A DNA stretch of 50,610 nucleotides from JACJYC01 sp964558465 (GCA_964558465.1 CAZLEF010000050.1:1-50610), one strand, 5' to 3'. Positions 24,263-33,787 are shown, counted from the first letter of the stretch. Numbers and translations: made by a program. Notes: generated from the sequence alone by a model not told the origin.

Positions 24263-25921
24263 TCATTCAAAATAAGGCGCTAATTCGTCTTTAAAATAAG
24301 CCAATGCGTTGCGCACCGGCAGCGGGATGCCGCCGCCGAGGGCGCAGAGCGAGCCTTTTGCCAGGGTTTCGACGAGGTCGTTAAAAAGGTCCGGGTTGAT
24401 TTTGTATTGATCATGCTGGGCTTTGTGGAGCATTTCCTGGCCGCGCACCGAACCAATGCGGCAGGGAAAACATTTCCCGCAGCTCTCGTGGGCGGTGAAG
24501 GCGAAGAGATGCTCCAGGTATCTGACCATCGGGTAATTCTCCGGGATGCCGATGATGGAGGCATGCCCGAGCAGGAACCCGTTCTGGGCGAAGGATTCAA
24601 AATCGACGGTGAGGTCCGGTATTTTGTGTACCGGTACCAGCCCTCCGAGCGGGCCGCCGATGTGCAGGGCCTTGACCGGCTTCCGGAAGCCGCCGCCGAG
24701 GGTTTCCACCACCTGGGCCAGGGGCGTACCCATGTCCACTTCGTACAAGCCGGGATGGTGGAAAGAACCGTCGAGCGAAAGCAACTTGGTTCCGCTGGAG
24801 CGCGGCGTTCCGATGCCGGCAAAAGCCTGGCCTCCGTTGACCAGGATAAAATACAGGTTGGCCAGGGTTTCGACGTTGTTCACCACGGTTGGTTTGCCGA
24901 ACAACCCTTCCTGGGCGGGGTACGGCGGGCGCACCCGCACTTCCGGGCGTTTGCCCTCGATGGATTGGAGCAGGGCGGTTTCCTCGCCGCAGATATAAGC
25001 GCCCTGGGCTTTGATGAGTTTGAACCGGAAGCTGAAATCGCTGTCCAGGATATGGTCGCCGTTCAGGCCGGCTTCCGTCAGAGCGAGGATGGCTTCCTGA
25101 GTAGCGGCGATCGACTCGGGGTATTCAGCGCGGATATAGATCACGCCTCGTTCGGCGCCGGCGGCATACCCCGCGATGAGCATGCCCAGGAGCACGGCCA
25201 GGGGCCGTTGTTCCATCAGGTAGCGGTCGGAAAAAGCGCCCGGGTCGCCCTCATCGGCGTTGCAGACGATAAAACGGGGTTCGCCGGGGGCTTTGCGGCA
25301 GGCGTCCAGTTTGAACGCGATCGGGAAACCTGCGCCGCCCCTGCCCCGCAAGCCGGAAGTTTTGATGGCTTGCAGGAGGGTTTCCGGCGGTTCTTTCAAC
25401 ATTCCGGTAACGGCGTTCCTGCATTCGGCCAGATCCGGGAAGGGGACTGTCAGGACGGGCGTTCCCAGGGCGCCGACGCGGTAATGGTCCATGCCGTCGT
25501 GCAAGGCGCCACCTGCAATCGCCGCGATGTCGCCGGGTTGGCGCGCAGAATAATTCTGGCCGTTGAAATGGAAAGCGCTGTTTTCGTGGCAGCGCCCCAG
25601 ACAGCACATTTCGCCGATCTCTTCGGGCCGGAAATGCCGTTGAAGTTCTTCCCTGAGGGTATCCTGCGTGCCCGCGAGCATGCAGGCGCTGCCGTTGCAG
25701 ACGTACACTTTTTTGCCCTGGTTTTCCGGCCGGGTGAAGTCGTAGAAAGTAGCGGCCCCATACACATTGGCGGTACCGATCAGGAACTCATCCGCCAGCC
25801 TGCGCAGCGCCTCTTTGTCGGCAATGCCGGATTCATCCGCCAGGTTGGCGATCCGTTCGAAAAGGTTGTTGGTCAAACCCTTGCCTTTTCTGCCGGCCAA
25901 TGCGGTGAGATTTCTGGACAT
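24263..25921 (-). CDS. Formate dehydrogenase NuoE-NuoF fusion (gamma+beta) subunit
   Basis: This is a 552-residue protein from the ATG at 25921; a TTG at 25942 could add seven residues. Residues about 1-150 are NuoE/FdsG-like with the 2Fe-2S cysteines in CNGSACMLAGT and MCCLGRCHENSA. The remainder is NuoF/FdsB-like. It has the NADH/FMN glycine-rich GLRGRGGAGFPIAFKLDAC, the acidic ICNADEGDPGAFSDR-type FMN loop (here VCNADEGDPG), and the C-terminal 4Fe-4S motif ESCGKCFPCRIGS with the fourth Cys in SLCALGG. It forms the diaphorase part that reduces NAD+ with electrons from formate. In many bacteria gamma and beta are separate genes; here they are fused. The alpha gene follows 104 bases downstream. 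Confidence 0.92.
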   Translation of the reverse strand: MSRNLTALAGRKGKGLTNNLFERIANLADESGIADKEALRRLADEFLIGTANVYGAATFYDFTRPENQGKKVYVCNGSACMLAGTQDTLREELQRHFRPEEIGEMCCLGRCHENSAFHFNGQNYSARQPGDIAAIAGGALHDGMDHYRVGALGTPVLTVPFPDLAECRNAVTGMLKEPPETLLQAIKTSGLRGRGGAGFPIAFKLDACRKAPGEPRFIVCNADEGDPGAFSDRYLMEQRPLAVLLGMLIAGYAAGAERGVIYIRAEYPESIAATQEAILALTEAGLNGDHILDSDFSFRFKLIKAQGAYICGEETALLQSIEGKRPEVRVRPPYPAQEGLFGKPTVVNNVETLANLYFILVNGGQAFAGIGTPRSSGTKLLSLDGSFHHPGLYEVDMGTPLAQVVETLGGGFRKPVKALHIGGPLGGLVPVHKIPDLTVDFESFAQNGFLLGHASIIGIPENYPMVRYLEHLFAFTAHESCGKCFPCRIGSVRGQEMLHKAQHDQYKINPDLFNDLVETLAKGSLCALGGGIPLPVRNALAYFKDELAPYFE

Positions 25922-25995
25922 TTTGGTCAGGTTTGGAGACAATTGAGTGGAAAAATACGGGGATTTTGGGGATTTTGCAAGTTTTTGGAAGGTTA

Positions 25996-26042
25996 ACCAC
26001 TGAGAGTGGTCCAGCCCCCTATTAACCGGATGATTATCCGGT
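25996..26042. other. Two short inverted repeats between fdhB-like and T9SS genes
   Basis: ACCACT-gag-AGTGGT lies at 25996-26010 and ACCGGAT-gatt-ATCCGGT at 26025-26042. Both are perfect. They lie 60-120 bases upstream of the formate dehydrogenase operon start and just after the stop of the leftward surface-protein gene. They could be a terminator of the latter or operators of the former. No T-tract is seen. Confidence 0.45.
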
Positions 26043-26101
26043 ATGCTTTCAATTATGAAAACCGGTGCAAGTATAGCATCATGGAAATAAAAATGATCTT
26101 G

Positions 26102-29100
26102 TCACCTTGCCACTACAAAGCGCTTCATCAAGCGATCGTTGCCGGAGGAGGAGACGATAAGATAAATTCCAGGTTGCAAAACAGCCAAATCGAGGCTTGT
26201 ATTGGTCTGACCGTCCTCCAGCGGCGCTTGCAGAACGACCTGTCCAAGATGGTCGTATATTGTCAGCAACATTTCACCCTTTATTTCGCCGATCAGGTGG
26301 ATGTTGATCCGGTCGCCTGTCGGATTGGGCGAAATCACCATTTCAAATTGCTCGGCTGGATCAAAAGTATCATTGTTAATGGAGGCAATGCGGTTTTGAC
26401 CGCCGCAAGAGCTGCAGGGACCGAGGAAATCGCCATGCTTGAGGTGCGCTTGTACTGTATTCGGACTGACGCATAACGTGTTCCCGTTATGGCAAATTTC
26501 CACTTTATTATTGTTGTTGCCGCAAATCCAACCGGAAGGAATATTTCCAAAACCGGGGAAGGAAGTGGCATTGCAGGGGCCGCTGTCGTCGCCGCCGGGG
26601 CAGAGGTCGCTCCCATCGGGCACACCGTCACAGTCGGTGTCTGTAACGGAAATCAGAGTGCATATGTCCGGTAAAAGGGGAGCAGCTTCAACATTACCAG
26701 CCCAATCGGTTGCAACAGAATAGAAGCAATATGTAGAATCAACCTCACCATTGAAAGTTGCATTGGTAAAATTAGCATTCAACAGCCACGGTCTGTATGC
26801 ACCATCGTTTGTGGAAACGTAGATGTCGTAATCTCGAATCCCCGAGCTTGTATCAATGCCATTCCAATCCACATTGAAAAGTGTATTGTTTTGAATAGCC
26901 GTTATTTGGTTGACTTGGCTGTGAGGCTTGATATTGTCCAAGGTATTTTGCCATTCCTGCGTAACAAGGGGTGGATTATTATCAAAATAAATGTATGCCT
27001 TATTTTTGATGAGCGTGTTGTTCGGAAGATTACTTTTGAGTTTGACAGAATAGTGAACAGCGCCTTCTCCTTCCGGGGCATTCTGGTTTGGAGGCAGAAA
27101 GCCATTGAATGGATTTGCTACTGGCGTCAGTGTTTTCGGGTCTAAAGATTCAAAAAGCCAGCTGGCTACTCCTGTTGTATCATTGAAATTGGCAGTAATT
27201 TTAACTACTACATTTTGGGAAGCAACCATATTGTAAAGCCTTTCATAATGCTGCCTGCCAATAGGTATGTTCAAAACAGTATCCCTAATGTGTAAATCTC
27301 CTAGTTGAAAAGTGGAGTAGTCAAAAACAGCTGCATCGAGAGTATCTAAAACAAGAACTGCCTGGGCTTTGGCCGTGGCTGTATCAAGGTTTTCAAAGTG
27401 TATTACATAATTGTAGGGAGTTAAATTATTGTAGAAATTCTCGGAACCTCCCCCAGAAGGACCGATCTTGTCGTTTGGGTCATAAGAATTAACCACAGTT
27501 AAGTTTTTTCTAATAACCTGGTTTAATGCAGATACAGTCCCTGAACAATCTTGAAAAATATCAATAATTGAGTTAGTTCCGTGATATAAATAAACAACCT
27601 TCTCAAGGTCTCCAACTGCACCTCCGATAGCGACATCTATACATGTAACAGCCATGGAAGCCAATGACTTGGTGAAATTGAGAATATATTCAATCGAACC
27701 ATAATCTGGGTCTGATGTTCCTGGCCCGAGAAATATGTCTCCATACGGGGAGTCCTTCCATATGGTTATGATATTATCTAAAGCACTATATCCACATTCA
27801 ACCGGAAGCTCGACTTTCTCCAAAAGAGATTTCTCAAACAAAACTTTATAACACTCAAGGGGAGATTTATCCAGTACTTGTAACACATCATAAAGTGGTT
27901 TATTAACCCAAGATTGAATTTCAAAATTAGATGTTGGTGGTGTTTTTATTTTATAACTAAAGGTGCGTGACTGATTCGGAGGTATTTTGGAAATAACAAA
28001 CGAATTCATTTTAGATTGGGATGGCATCATCCAAACTGTATCTGTGAGAAAAGTATTTGGAATTGTATCATAATCAAATGCATTTCCATAAGGATTTGTA
28101 ACAGGGAAATCGAAGTCAACCTCCACATTCTGAGGTGTCGATATCCAGAAAGGTACTCCAGTTGCATCTACATTTCCGTTATTGCCGACAATTACTGTAT
28201 AGTTCTGCCATTGATTGGGTCGGATTACATCAAAGCCTTGAATCGAACTCCATAACTGCACTGGGGTGCCTTCAGTGACTTCAAATCCGTCTATTAATGT
28301 CAGTACAATTCCTCCAGATATGGTCACTTCTACATCGTATTCACCGATACTCTTATCCATTAGATTAAACGTAGTCTGAATTCTTTGCCCTTTGATAATC
28401 ACGGTTGAGTTACTCATGGACGTAATCGTGTCAATTCCAGGATTGACAAGTCGAACATTCGTACCTGAATAAAATCCTGTTCCATGCAAGTTTACGGTTA
28501 CAGTGCCTGTATTTCCACCGCTGTTAGGGGTAATATTATCTAATCGTGGTTCTCCCAGTTTAATAATCGTATCAGTCACCACCATGCTCCACTGCCCAGG
28601 CGTATCTCTAAATTGCAAGTTTATCTGGTGCTGCCCCGTATCAAGTTGAGACAAGTTTAAATCAGTTAGCAGGAACAGTGGATTAGAAGGAGCATTCAAT
28701 GTTTGATTCACCATCGTATTCACATCTCCGTCGAACCAATATCGGTAGGATGAAATGACATTCGGTATCCCCGCTCCTTGCCCGATTTTTTGAAAAAATT
28801 GGGAAACCGGGCTGCTCCAACTTCCGCCCAAATCCTGAAACCGGATATGTAATTTGTGCAAGCCATTTTCAAGCAGGTCAGCATTGAGGTCAGTGTTCAA
28901 TTGATACAATGCCTGGGGAGTGACCGTTTGAAAAACCTTACCGGCATAATCGTCGTCGAACCAATACTCAAAACCGGCAATTGCGTTTGTACCGGGTGTG
29001 TTCTGGTTGACCTTTTGAAAAAATTGGCTGACGGTCGGGCTCCAATTCCCGCCGGTGTCAATGAACCGGACGTGAAAAGTGTGCAAGCCGACGGCAAGCT

Positions 29101-29947
29101 GACTGGCGCTAATGGCCGTGTTCAATTGATACAATGTCTGCGGAGTGACCGCTTGGGACACCTTGTTTGCATAGTCATCATCAAACCAATACTCAAACCC
29201 GGCAATTGCGTTTGCGCCGGGCGTATCCTGGTTGACCTTTTGAAAAAATTGGCTGACAGCCGGACTCCAATTCCCGCCGGTGTCAATGAACCGGACGTGA
29301 AAAGTGTGCAAACCGACGGAAAGCTGAATGGCGCTGATAGCAGTGCTCAATTGGTACAATGCCTGTGGAGTGACCGCTTGGGATACCTTGTTTGCATAGT
29401 CATCATCAAACCAATACTCAAAACCGGCAATTGCGTTTGTGCCGGGTGTGTCTTGGTTGACCTTTTGAAAAAATTGGCTGACGGTCGGGCTCCAGTTCCC
29501 GCCGGTGTCAATGAACCGGACGTGAAAAGTATGCAAGCCGACGGCAAGCTGACTGGCGCTAATGACCGTGTTCAATTGATACAATGATTGCGGAGTGACC
29601 GCTTGGGATACCTTATTTGCATAGTCATCATCAAACCAATACTCAAACCCGGCAATAGCGTTTGCGCCGGGTATGTCCTGGTTGACCTTCTGAAAAAACT
29701 GGCTGACGACAGAACTGAAATTCAAGTCTTCGTCCCGGAACCGGATATTAAAGCTGTGCAATCCGTTTTCCAAACCTGTTGCGCTCACCGCCGTATTCAA
29801 CGTGAATTGTTCAGTGGGTATTACGTTGGTAGTCACCCGGTTGGCGAAATCGTTGTCGAACCAGTATTCGTATTGGTTGATGTTGTTTTGAGCATTTGCA
29901 AAATCACCCAACCAACCCAACCCAATGATGAAAATAATCTTTTTCAT
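26102..29947 (-). CDS. Large T9SS-secreted surface protein with tandem YWFD repeats
   Basis: This is a 1281-residue protein. A signal peptide (IIFIIGLGWLGDFANAQ) is followed by six tandem domains of about 75 residues starting EYWFDxDxANxV. Units 2-4 (residues about 97-321) are nearly identical, while units 1, 5 and 6 are divergent. Next come an IPT/TIG-like domain (about 475-560, LDNITPNSGGNTGTVTV), a beta-rich region, and a DUF7619-like domain (SYDPNDKIGP to YFDNNPP). A calcium-type DTDCDGVPDGSDLCPGGD motif follows. The last 80 residues are a T9SS type A sorting domain (ISPNPTGDRINIHL ending in LMKRFVVAR). It should be exported through T9SS and attached or released at the surface. The function is probably adhesive or structural; no catalytic motif is visible. 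It follows the beta-helix gene by 22 bases. Confidence 0.88.
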   Translation of the reverse strand: MKKIIFIIGLGWLGDFANAQNNINQYEYWFDNDFANRVTTNVIPTEQFTLNTAVSATGLENGLHSFNIRFRDEDLNFSSVVSQFFQKVNQDIPGANAIAGFEYWFDDDYANKVSQAVTPQSLYQLNTVISASQLAVGLHTFHVRFIDTGGNWSPTVSQFFQKVNQDTPGTNAIAGFEYWFDDDYANKVSQAVTPQALYQLSTAISAIQLSVGLHTFHVRFIDTGGNWSPAVSQFFQKVNQDTPGANAIAGFEYWFDDDYANKVSQAVTPQTLYQLNTAISASQLAVGLHTFHVRFIDTGGNWSPTVSQFFQKVNQNTPGTNAIAGFEYWFDDDYAGKVFQTVTPQALYQLNTDLNADLLENGLHKLHIRFQDLGGSWSSPVSQFFQKIGQGAGIPNVISSYRYWFDGDVNTMVNQTLNAPSNPLFLLTDLNLSQLDTGQHQINLQFRDTPGQWSMVVTDTIIKLGEPRLDNITPNSGGNTGTVTVNLHGTGFYSGTNVRLVNPGIDTITSMSNSTVIIKGQRIQTTFNLMDKSIGEYDVEVTISGGIVLTLIDGFEVTEGTPVQLWSSIQGFDVIRPNQWQNYTVIVGNNGNVDATGVPFWISTPQNVEVDFDFPVTNPYGNAFDYDTIPNTFLTDTVWMMPSQSKMNSFVISKIPPNQSRTFSYKIKTPPTSNFEIQSWVNKPLYDVLQVLDKSPLECYKVLFEKSLLEKVELPVECGYSALDNIITIWKDSPYGDIFLGPGTSDPDYGSIEYILNFTKSLASMAVTCIDVAIGGAVGDLEKVVYLYHGTNSIIDIFQDCSGTVSALNQVIRKNLTVVNSYDPNDKIGPSGGGSENFYNNLTPYNYVIHFENLDTATAKAQAVLVLDTLDAAVFDYSTFQLGDLHIRDTVLNIPIGRQHYERLYNMVASQNVVVKITANFNDTTGVASWLFESLDPKTLTPVANPFNGFLPPNQNAPEGEGAVHYSVKLKSNLPNNTLIKNKAYIYFDNNPPLVTQEWQNTLDNIKPHSQVNQITAIQNNTLFNVDWNGIDTSSGIRDYDIYVSTNDGAYRPWLLNANFTNATFNGEVDSTYCFYSVATDWAGNVEAAPLLPDICTLISVTDTDCDGVPDGSDLCPGGDDSGPCNATSFPGFGNIPSGWICGNNNNKVEICHNGNTLCVSPNTVQAHLKHGDFLGPCSSCGGQNRIASINNDTFDPAEQFEMVISPNPTGDRINIHLIGEIKGEMLLTIYDHLGQVVLQAPLEDGQTNTSLDLAVLQPGIYLIVSSSGNDRLMKRFVVAR
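28534..29887 (-). repeat. In-gene tandem repeat, 225-bp unit
   Basis: The YWFD domains of the T9SS protein correspond to 225-base units. Three consecutive units (about 28984-29659) are almost identical at the DNA level, with diverged units on both sides. High DNA identity implies recent expansion or ongoing homogenisation. Copy number may vary between strains. Confidence 0.8.
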
Positions 29948-29969
29948 TATGAAGGGTTTTGGAGGGTGA

Positions 29970-30989
29970 TTAATGGTCTTGTGCTTCGACGTGAATGTTG
30001 ATTTGTAGATTGCCGTTTAGGTCGGTCGAGTTTCCGATGTTTTTGAACAGGATACGTGGATTGAAGGGCAACGAGCCGTCTTTCCATGGAAAAGTTCCGC
30101 CATAGATGCCGATTGGTGTGCCATCCGTGCCGCCGGTATTGTAGGTTGGGTTGACAAGGTGAAAATCGAATTGATATAGATTGCCTATGTTTCCAGCATA
30201 GGTGGTGTATGAGAAGTTTGTGAACAACCCGTTAAAATTGGGGTCATTTATGTTGCCCGTACCGATATTTCCATTCCCGAATACTCCGTTGGGGATGTTA
30301 CCATTACTCCAAATGTTGTTATTAAATAGGCTGTTATCAACCCCGCCAGTACCGATTATATAAAAAACATTGTTTTTTACCGTGCAGAAATTTCCACTAA
30401 CTGGATTATTGCCACCTCCACTATATAGGAAAATATTGTTTTCAATTTGGCAATTTGATGCACTTTGAATAGGCATCGTAATCAAATTATTGCTCACGAG
30501 CGAATTGCTGATAATAGTCTGAATTTGGGTGACAAAACACTCCGATATTGTCCAGTTTTCTGAGCCAGCGGGACCATTTGCAGGAAGTATACCTGCACCA
30601 GAAACAAAACACCGTGAAACCTGCACATTGTCATTATCGCCACCAAGATTTTGGATGGCGCTCACTCGAATCCCTGTAAATATAGAGCCGTCGCAGTTTG
30701 CGGTAGTCATGTGGATTTCGCCTGAAATTAGCGTCATACCAGTAGCTGCGGTTGAATCGGGGTTGTGTCCCACGCCAATAATCGCCAGTTTTTTGTCAAT
30801 GCTGAATCCTGGAAAAGAGCCTCCCGGCAGGTAAACAGTGTCCCCGCCCACTGCAGCGGTCACAGCGGCGGGTATGGTAGTAAATAAAGTGGTGGCGCCA
30901 TTGTGTTGGAGAGCAATCAGGTTTTGAGCGTAGGAGGCGGAAAAGGAAAAGCAGATTGCAAGAATGAGGAATAAAATGGACTTTTTCAT
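29970..30989 (-). CDS. Secreted right-handed beta-helix protein
   Basis: This is a 339-residue protein with a signal peptide (ILFLILAICFSFSASYAQ). The body is rich in short Asn/Ile/Gly turns (NSLVSNNLITM, CQIENNIFLYSGGGN, CTVKNNVFYIIGTGG, NSLFNNNIWSNGN). These are typical of pectate-lyase-like parallel beta-helices that fold without being enzymes. The opening GDTVYLPGGSFPGFSIDKKLAIIG is the usual first coil. There is no T9SS sorting domain at the C-terminus, which ends NLQINIHVEAQDH, a phrase seen at the ends of similar Bacteroidota proteins. It is upstream of, and 22 bases from, the large T9SS repeat protein, so the two probably form an operon and may act together at the surface. Confidence 0.75.
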   Translation of the reverse strand: MKKSILFLILAICFSFSASYAQNLIALQHNGATTLFTTIPAAVTAAVGGDTVYLPGGSFPGFSIDKKLAIIGVGHNPDSTAATGMTLISGEIHMTTANCDGSIFTGIRVSAIQNLGGDNDNVQVSRCFVSGAGILPANGPAGSENWTISECFVTQIQTIISNSLVSNNLITMPIQSASNCQIENNIFLYSGGGNNPVSGNFCTVKNNVFYIIGTGGVDNSLFNNNIWSNGNIPNGVFGNGNIGTGNINDPNFNGLFTNFSYTTYAGNIGNLYQFDFHLVNPTYNTGGTDGTPIGIYGGTFPWKDGSLPFNPRILFKNIGNSTDLNGNLQINIHVEAQDH

Positions 30990-31692
30990 TGTGGAAAGAT
31001 TTAAGGTAAAAGATTTTGTTTATTGGGTAGGGAACTAAAAATTGTTAATCTTTTTGAAATACCGGTATTTTTGTCTTGAAGAAATTCTTTTTTCAGATTA
31101 AATTCGGATTCTTGCTTGAAAGTAATTTCTCTATTTTCATTTTTTGACTTGGTAACCGCCCTCTACAGCATAAACGCATTATTTACAAGTGTTGGAAACC
31201 GGCAGTCTCCATAACAGCTGCTGTTTGTTGTTTGCCGGTTATCCGCTTAAAAGTAAAGTTACAGCTTTTTCCGGAAAAGTCAATGGGCATAGTCAGCGAC
31301 CACTGCAAATAGGTAAACGGTTGTTTGACAAAGTAGTTACATAAGGGACATGGAGATTCCGTTTTATACAAAATCAGGCGTTTGCACCACACCCCTGTTA
31401 CTCGGCACACACGATAAACAGGCGAAAGGCCAGACGCCTTCTTTAACTTTGACTTATGGACAAATCAAAAACATCTTATCATCCGGTGAAAGCGATAGCT
31501 CCCCTTTTCCCCGCTCAGGCAGATCTTCGGACAGATCATTGCGTACACGTTTCATAGCCGTTCACGGTAACGGAGTAATTGTCGAAGTTGTCGCGTTCCA
31601 GGCAGGCATTGTTTTACCAGGTTGTTTAGCTCCTGTCTCATAGGATGAACTCGCTTTGGGGTGATAATTTAAGTATCGTTGCCTTGATTCAA
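30990..31692. other. Gene-free stretch before the restriction island
   Basis: In these 703 bases I see no supported gene. Short frames of 75 and 97 codons (around 31183-31410 reverse and 31350-31643 forward) overlap each other, have no recognisable domain and atypical composition. The left end must contain the promoter of the beta-helix operon. The stretch may hold decayed sequence at the island boundary. Confidence 0.4.
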
Positions 31693-32709
31693 TTATTCGG
31701 CATAGGGGCCTAAAAATTTCTCACCGTCGAAATGGATCAAGTGGTCAGGGTCTGCGGCTATCCATACTTCCGTTTCCCAGGCTATATCTGCCATAAATTT
31801 CCGGAAGGTTGCTTTATCAAGGCAGGCTGTGACGTAAATGATGGGAGCCGTGCAATTTTTTGTCAGCTTCTTCAACTGGAGCAGCCGGATTTCGCTAATT
31901 GGCCCCGAGCTGTGGACAGCTTCGATCAGAAAAATCCAATTTTTTTCGGATGAAAATGCAATGATATCAGGCAATTCCTCATGGGAGATCTCAAAGAAGT
32001 TGAGCGCGCGGAGCGACTGTTCGTCCAAATGAAGGAATTTATCTGCCGTGTCTCCAACGTACAATACCCTTGCTCCATGACCGTAACGGGGAAGGAATTC
32101 TTCAATTACAGCTTTTTGCAAATCATTATGCGCTCCGGGAGAAAATTCAAGCGTTTTGCTGAACGGGAGCTTTACAGGAATCTTTTTTATTTGCCGTTTA
32201 CGGGATAATTTTTCAGCGATAGACTGGATGCCGGCCAACTGTTTTGCCGTTTCTTCCTCCCAGTTTTCTCCCGGGTACATCCTTGCCAGTTTGGCGTAAT
32301 CCGGATTTAATCCATAGCCACGGGTAGAATCATTTGTAGCGGCGCTCGGGCTTGACTGGAGGACAATCCCGCCGGCAACCAACAGTTTGAGGTCCTTCCG
32401 CCGAATATCGTCATAGGAACCCATGCTGATATTCTCTTGCAGGTTCTTGTTTGCGTATTCGATTATCTCCCTTGTTTTAAGGTAATAATTATCCCTGGTC
32501 AGGTCCTTGGCAGAAGCGAATTCTTCAAAAAATTTTACATCAGCCAGGGCCAAAAAAACAATTGCCATTCTTTCAATTCTTCTGGGCCTGCCTTCAATCG
32601 GAATGCCGAAATTGGCCAGGATGTGCAGGGCATGATTGATCAATTGTTGCAATCCGGGGTCTTTAGCAGCGAATGTGGGAGAATCAACGGGATAGAGGTA
32701 AGATTTCAT
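31693..32709 (-). CDS. BsuBI/PstI-family type II restriction endonuclease
   Basis: With the ATG at 32709 the protein has 338 residues, a normal size for this family. The N-terminal half is a helical DNA-recognition part (GIPIEGRPRRIERMAIVFLALADV). The C-terminal half contains the BsuBI/PstI catalytic region, with LYVGDTADK, then ELPDIIAFSSEKNWIFLIEAVHSSGPIS: a PD-(D/E)xK-like arrangement. A longer in-frame N-terminus would run deep into the methyltransferase gene and is rejected. The start overlaps the methyltransferase stop by 26 bases. Prototype BsuBI and PstI cut CTGCAG and pair with adenine methyltransferases, whereas here the partner is a cytosine-C5 enzyme. The recognition site is therefore not inferred. 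Confidence 0.85.
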   Translation of the reverse strand: MKSYLYPVDSPTFAAKDPGLQQLINHALHILANFGIPIEGRPRRIERMAIVFLALADVKFFEEFASAKDLTRDNYYLKTREIIEYANKNLQENISMGSYDDIRRKDLKLLVAGGIVLQSSPSAATNDSTRGYGLNPDYAKLARMYPGENWEEETAKQLAGIQSIAEKLSRKRQIKKIPVKLPFSKTLEFSPGAHNDLQKAVIEEFLPRYGHGARVLYVGDTADKFLHLDEQSLRALNFFEISHEELPDIIAFSSEKNWIFLIEAVHSSGPISEIRLLQLKKLTKNCTAPIIYVTACLDKATFRKFMADIAWETEVWIAADPDHLIHFDGEKFLGPYAE

Positions 32710-33724
32710 GTTCGTTAAACAGGTGGAGTTGGTTGTTCTCGTCTTTTGAGGCGAATGCTTTGCCGTTGGTTTGGTCGAGAAAATAATTTTTGACCTCCCG
32801 GGCAAGGGAATAAGCGAAATATGGCGCCACTGCATTACCGATTTGGTTGAAAACGCTCGTTTCGTTGCCAGAAAATTCAAACCAATCCGGAAAGCTTTGA
32901 AGCCTGGCCGCTTCCCGGGCAACCAACCGCCTTCTTCTGCCGTCCGGTAATTTAATCCGCTGCATATCACCGGTTGCGCCTGCAAGATTCCGGCAGGTCA
33001 AAGTCCGGGCAGGTTGATCAAGATGCAAATCCCTGGGATTGATGCAATAAGAAGCCTTTTCATATTTGGCAATATAGGCATCCATGCTAGGGGTCAGGAA
33101 TTTGGAGTCAAGGGGGACCTGGCGGGCCATTTCACCCAGGGCTTCGCCGGCGGTCACCGTGTATTTCGTTTTGGGCGGAAGATTCAAACCCAACCTCGAT
33201 CCAATGACAATAACCCGCTCCCTGTTCTGAGGGACGCCGTAATGTTTGGCATTCAGCAGGCCATAAGAAATGATGTATCCCAACTCTTTGAGCCTCGCCA
33301 GAATTTCCTGGAGGTACCACTTGTTTTTGTACAGCAGGCCGCGCACATTTTCAAATAGAAAGACTTCAGGTTCGATTTGTTCAACGGCAGCGATAAAAAT
33401 CGGAAACCCATCCCTGGAATCATTCAAGCCCAATTGTTTTCCGCCGACGCTGAATGGCTGGCAGGGCGGTCCGCCGATGACCACATCTGCTTTTGGGTAT
33501 TTTGTTTCAACCGTCAACTCTTCGGCAAAACAATCCCCCATCAAGTTGGTACGGTAAGTCGCCGCTGCATCTTCCAGCATTTCGTACCCGAGGGTGCTGA
33601 ATCCGGCCGCTTCGAAACCCAGCGACAGACCGCCGCATCCTGCAAACAAATCAATGACCGATTTATTCAATCTTTCATCCCGGCGAGGCGCCAACTCGGA
33701 ATTGATCCTTTCAATGTAATCCAT
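32684..33724 (-). CDS. DNA (cytosine-5-)-methyltransferase
   Basis: This 346-residue protein has all core C5-methyltransferase motifs in order: motif I VIDLFAGCGGLSLGF (residues 23-37), motif IV with catalytic Cys88 in GGPPCQPFS, motif VI ENVRG (125-129), motif VIII QNRERVIVIG, and motifs IX-X RLQSFPDWFEFSG and NQIGNAVAPYFAYSLA. The target-recognition region (about 190-260) is short. It would transfer a methyl group from SAM to the C5 of a cytosine in the host recognition site and protect it from the overlapping restriction enzyme gene product. It lies 63 bases downstream of vsr in the same direction. The target sequence is unknown. Confidence 0.93.
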   Translation of the reverse strand: MDYIERINSELAPRRDERLNKSVIDLFAGCGGLSLGFEAAGFSTLGYEMLEDAAATYRTNLMGDCFAEELTVETKYPKADVVIGGPPCQPFSVGGKQLGLNDSRDGFPIFIAAVEQIEPEVFLFENVRGLLYKNKWYLQEILARLKELGYIISYGLLNAKHYGVPQNRERVIVIGSRLGLNLPPKTKYTVTAGEALGEMARQVPLDSKFLTPSMDAYIAKYEKASYCINPRDLHLDQPARTLTCRNLAGATGDMQRIKLPDGRRRRLVAREAARLQSFPDWFEFSGNETSVFNQIGNAVAPYFAYSLAREVKNYFLDQTNGKAFASKDENNQLHLFNEHEILPLSR

Positions 33725-33787
33725 TCTGCAAATATAGCAATTCAGCGGATGTTTTGAAACAGCTTCCCGGGCGGCCAGTGAACTGTT

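Noticed and set aside
31350..31643. 97-codon forward frame before the restriction island
   Set aside because: There is no domain or signal, it overlaps an equally long reverse frame, and its composition is unlike nearby genes.
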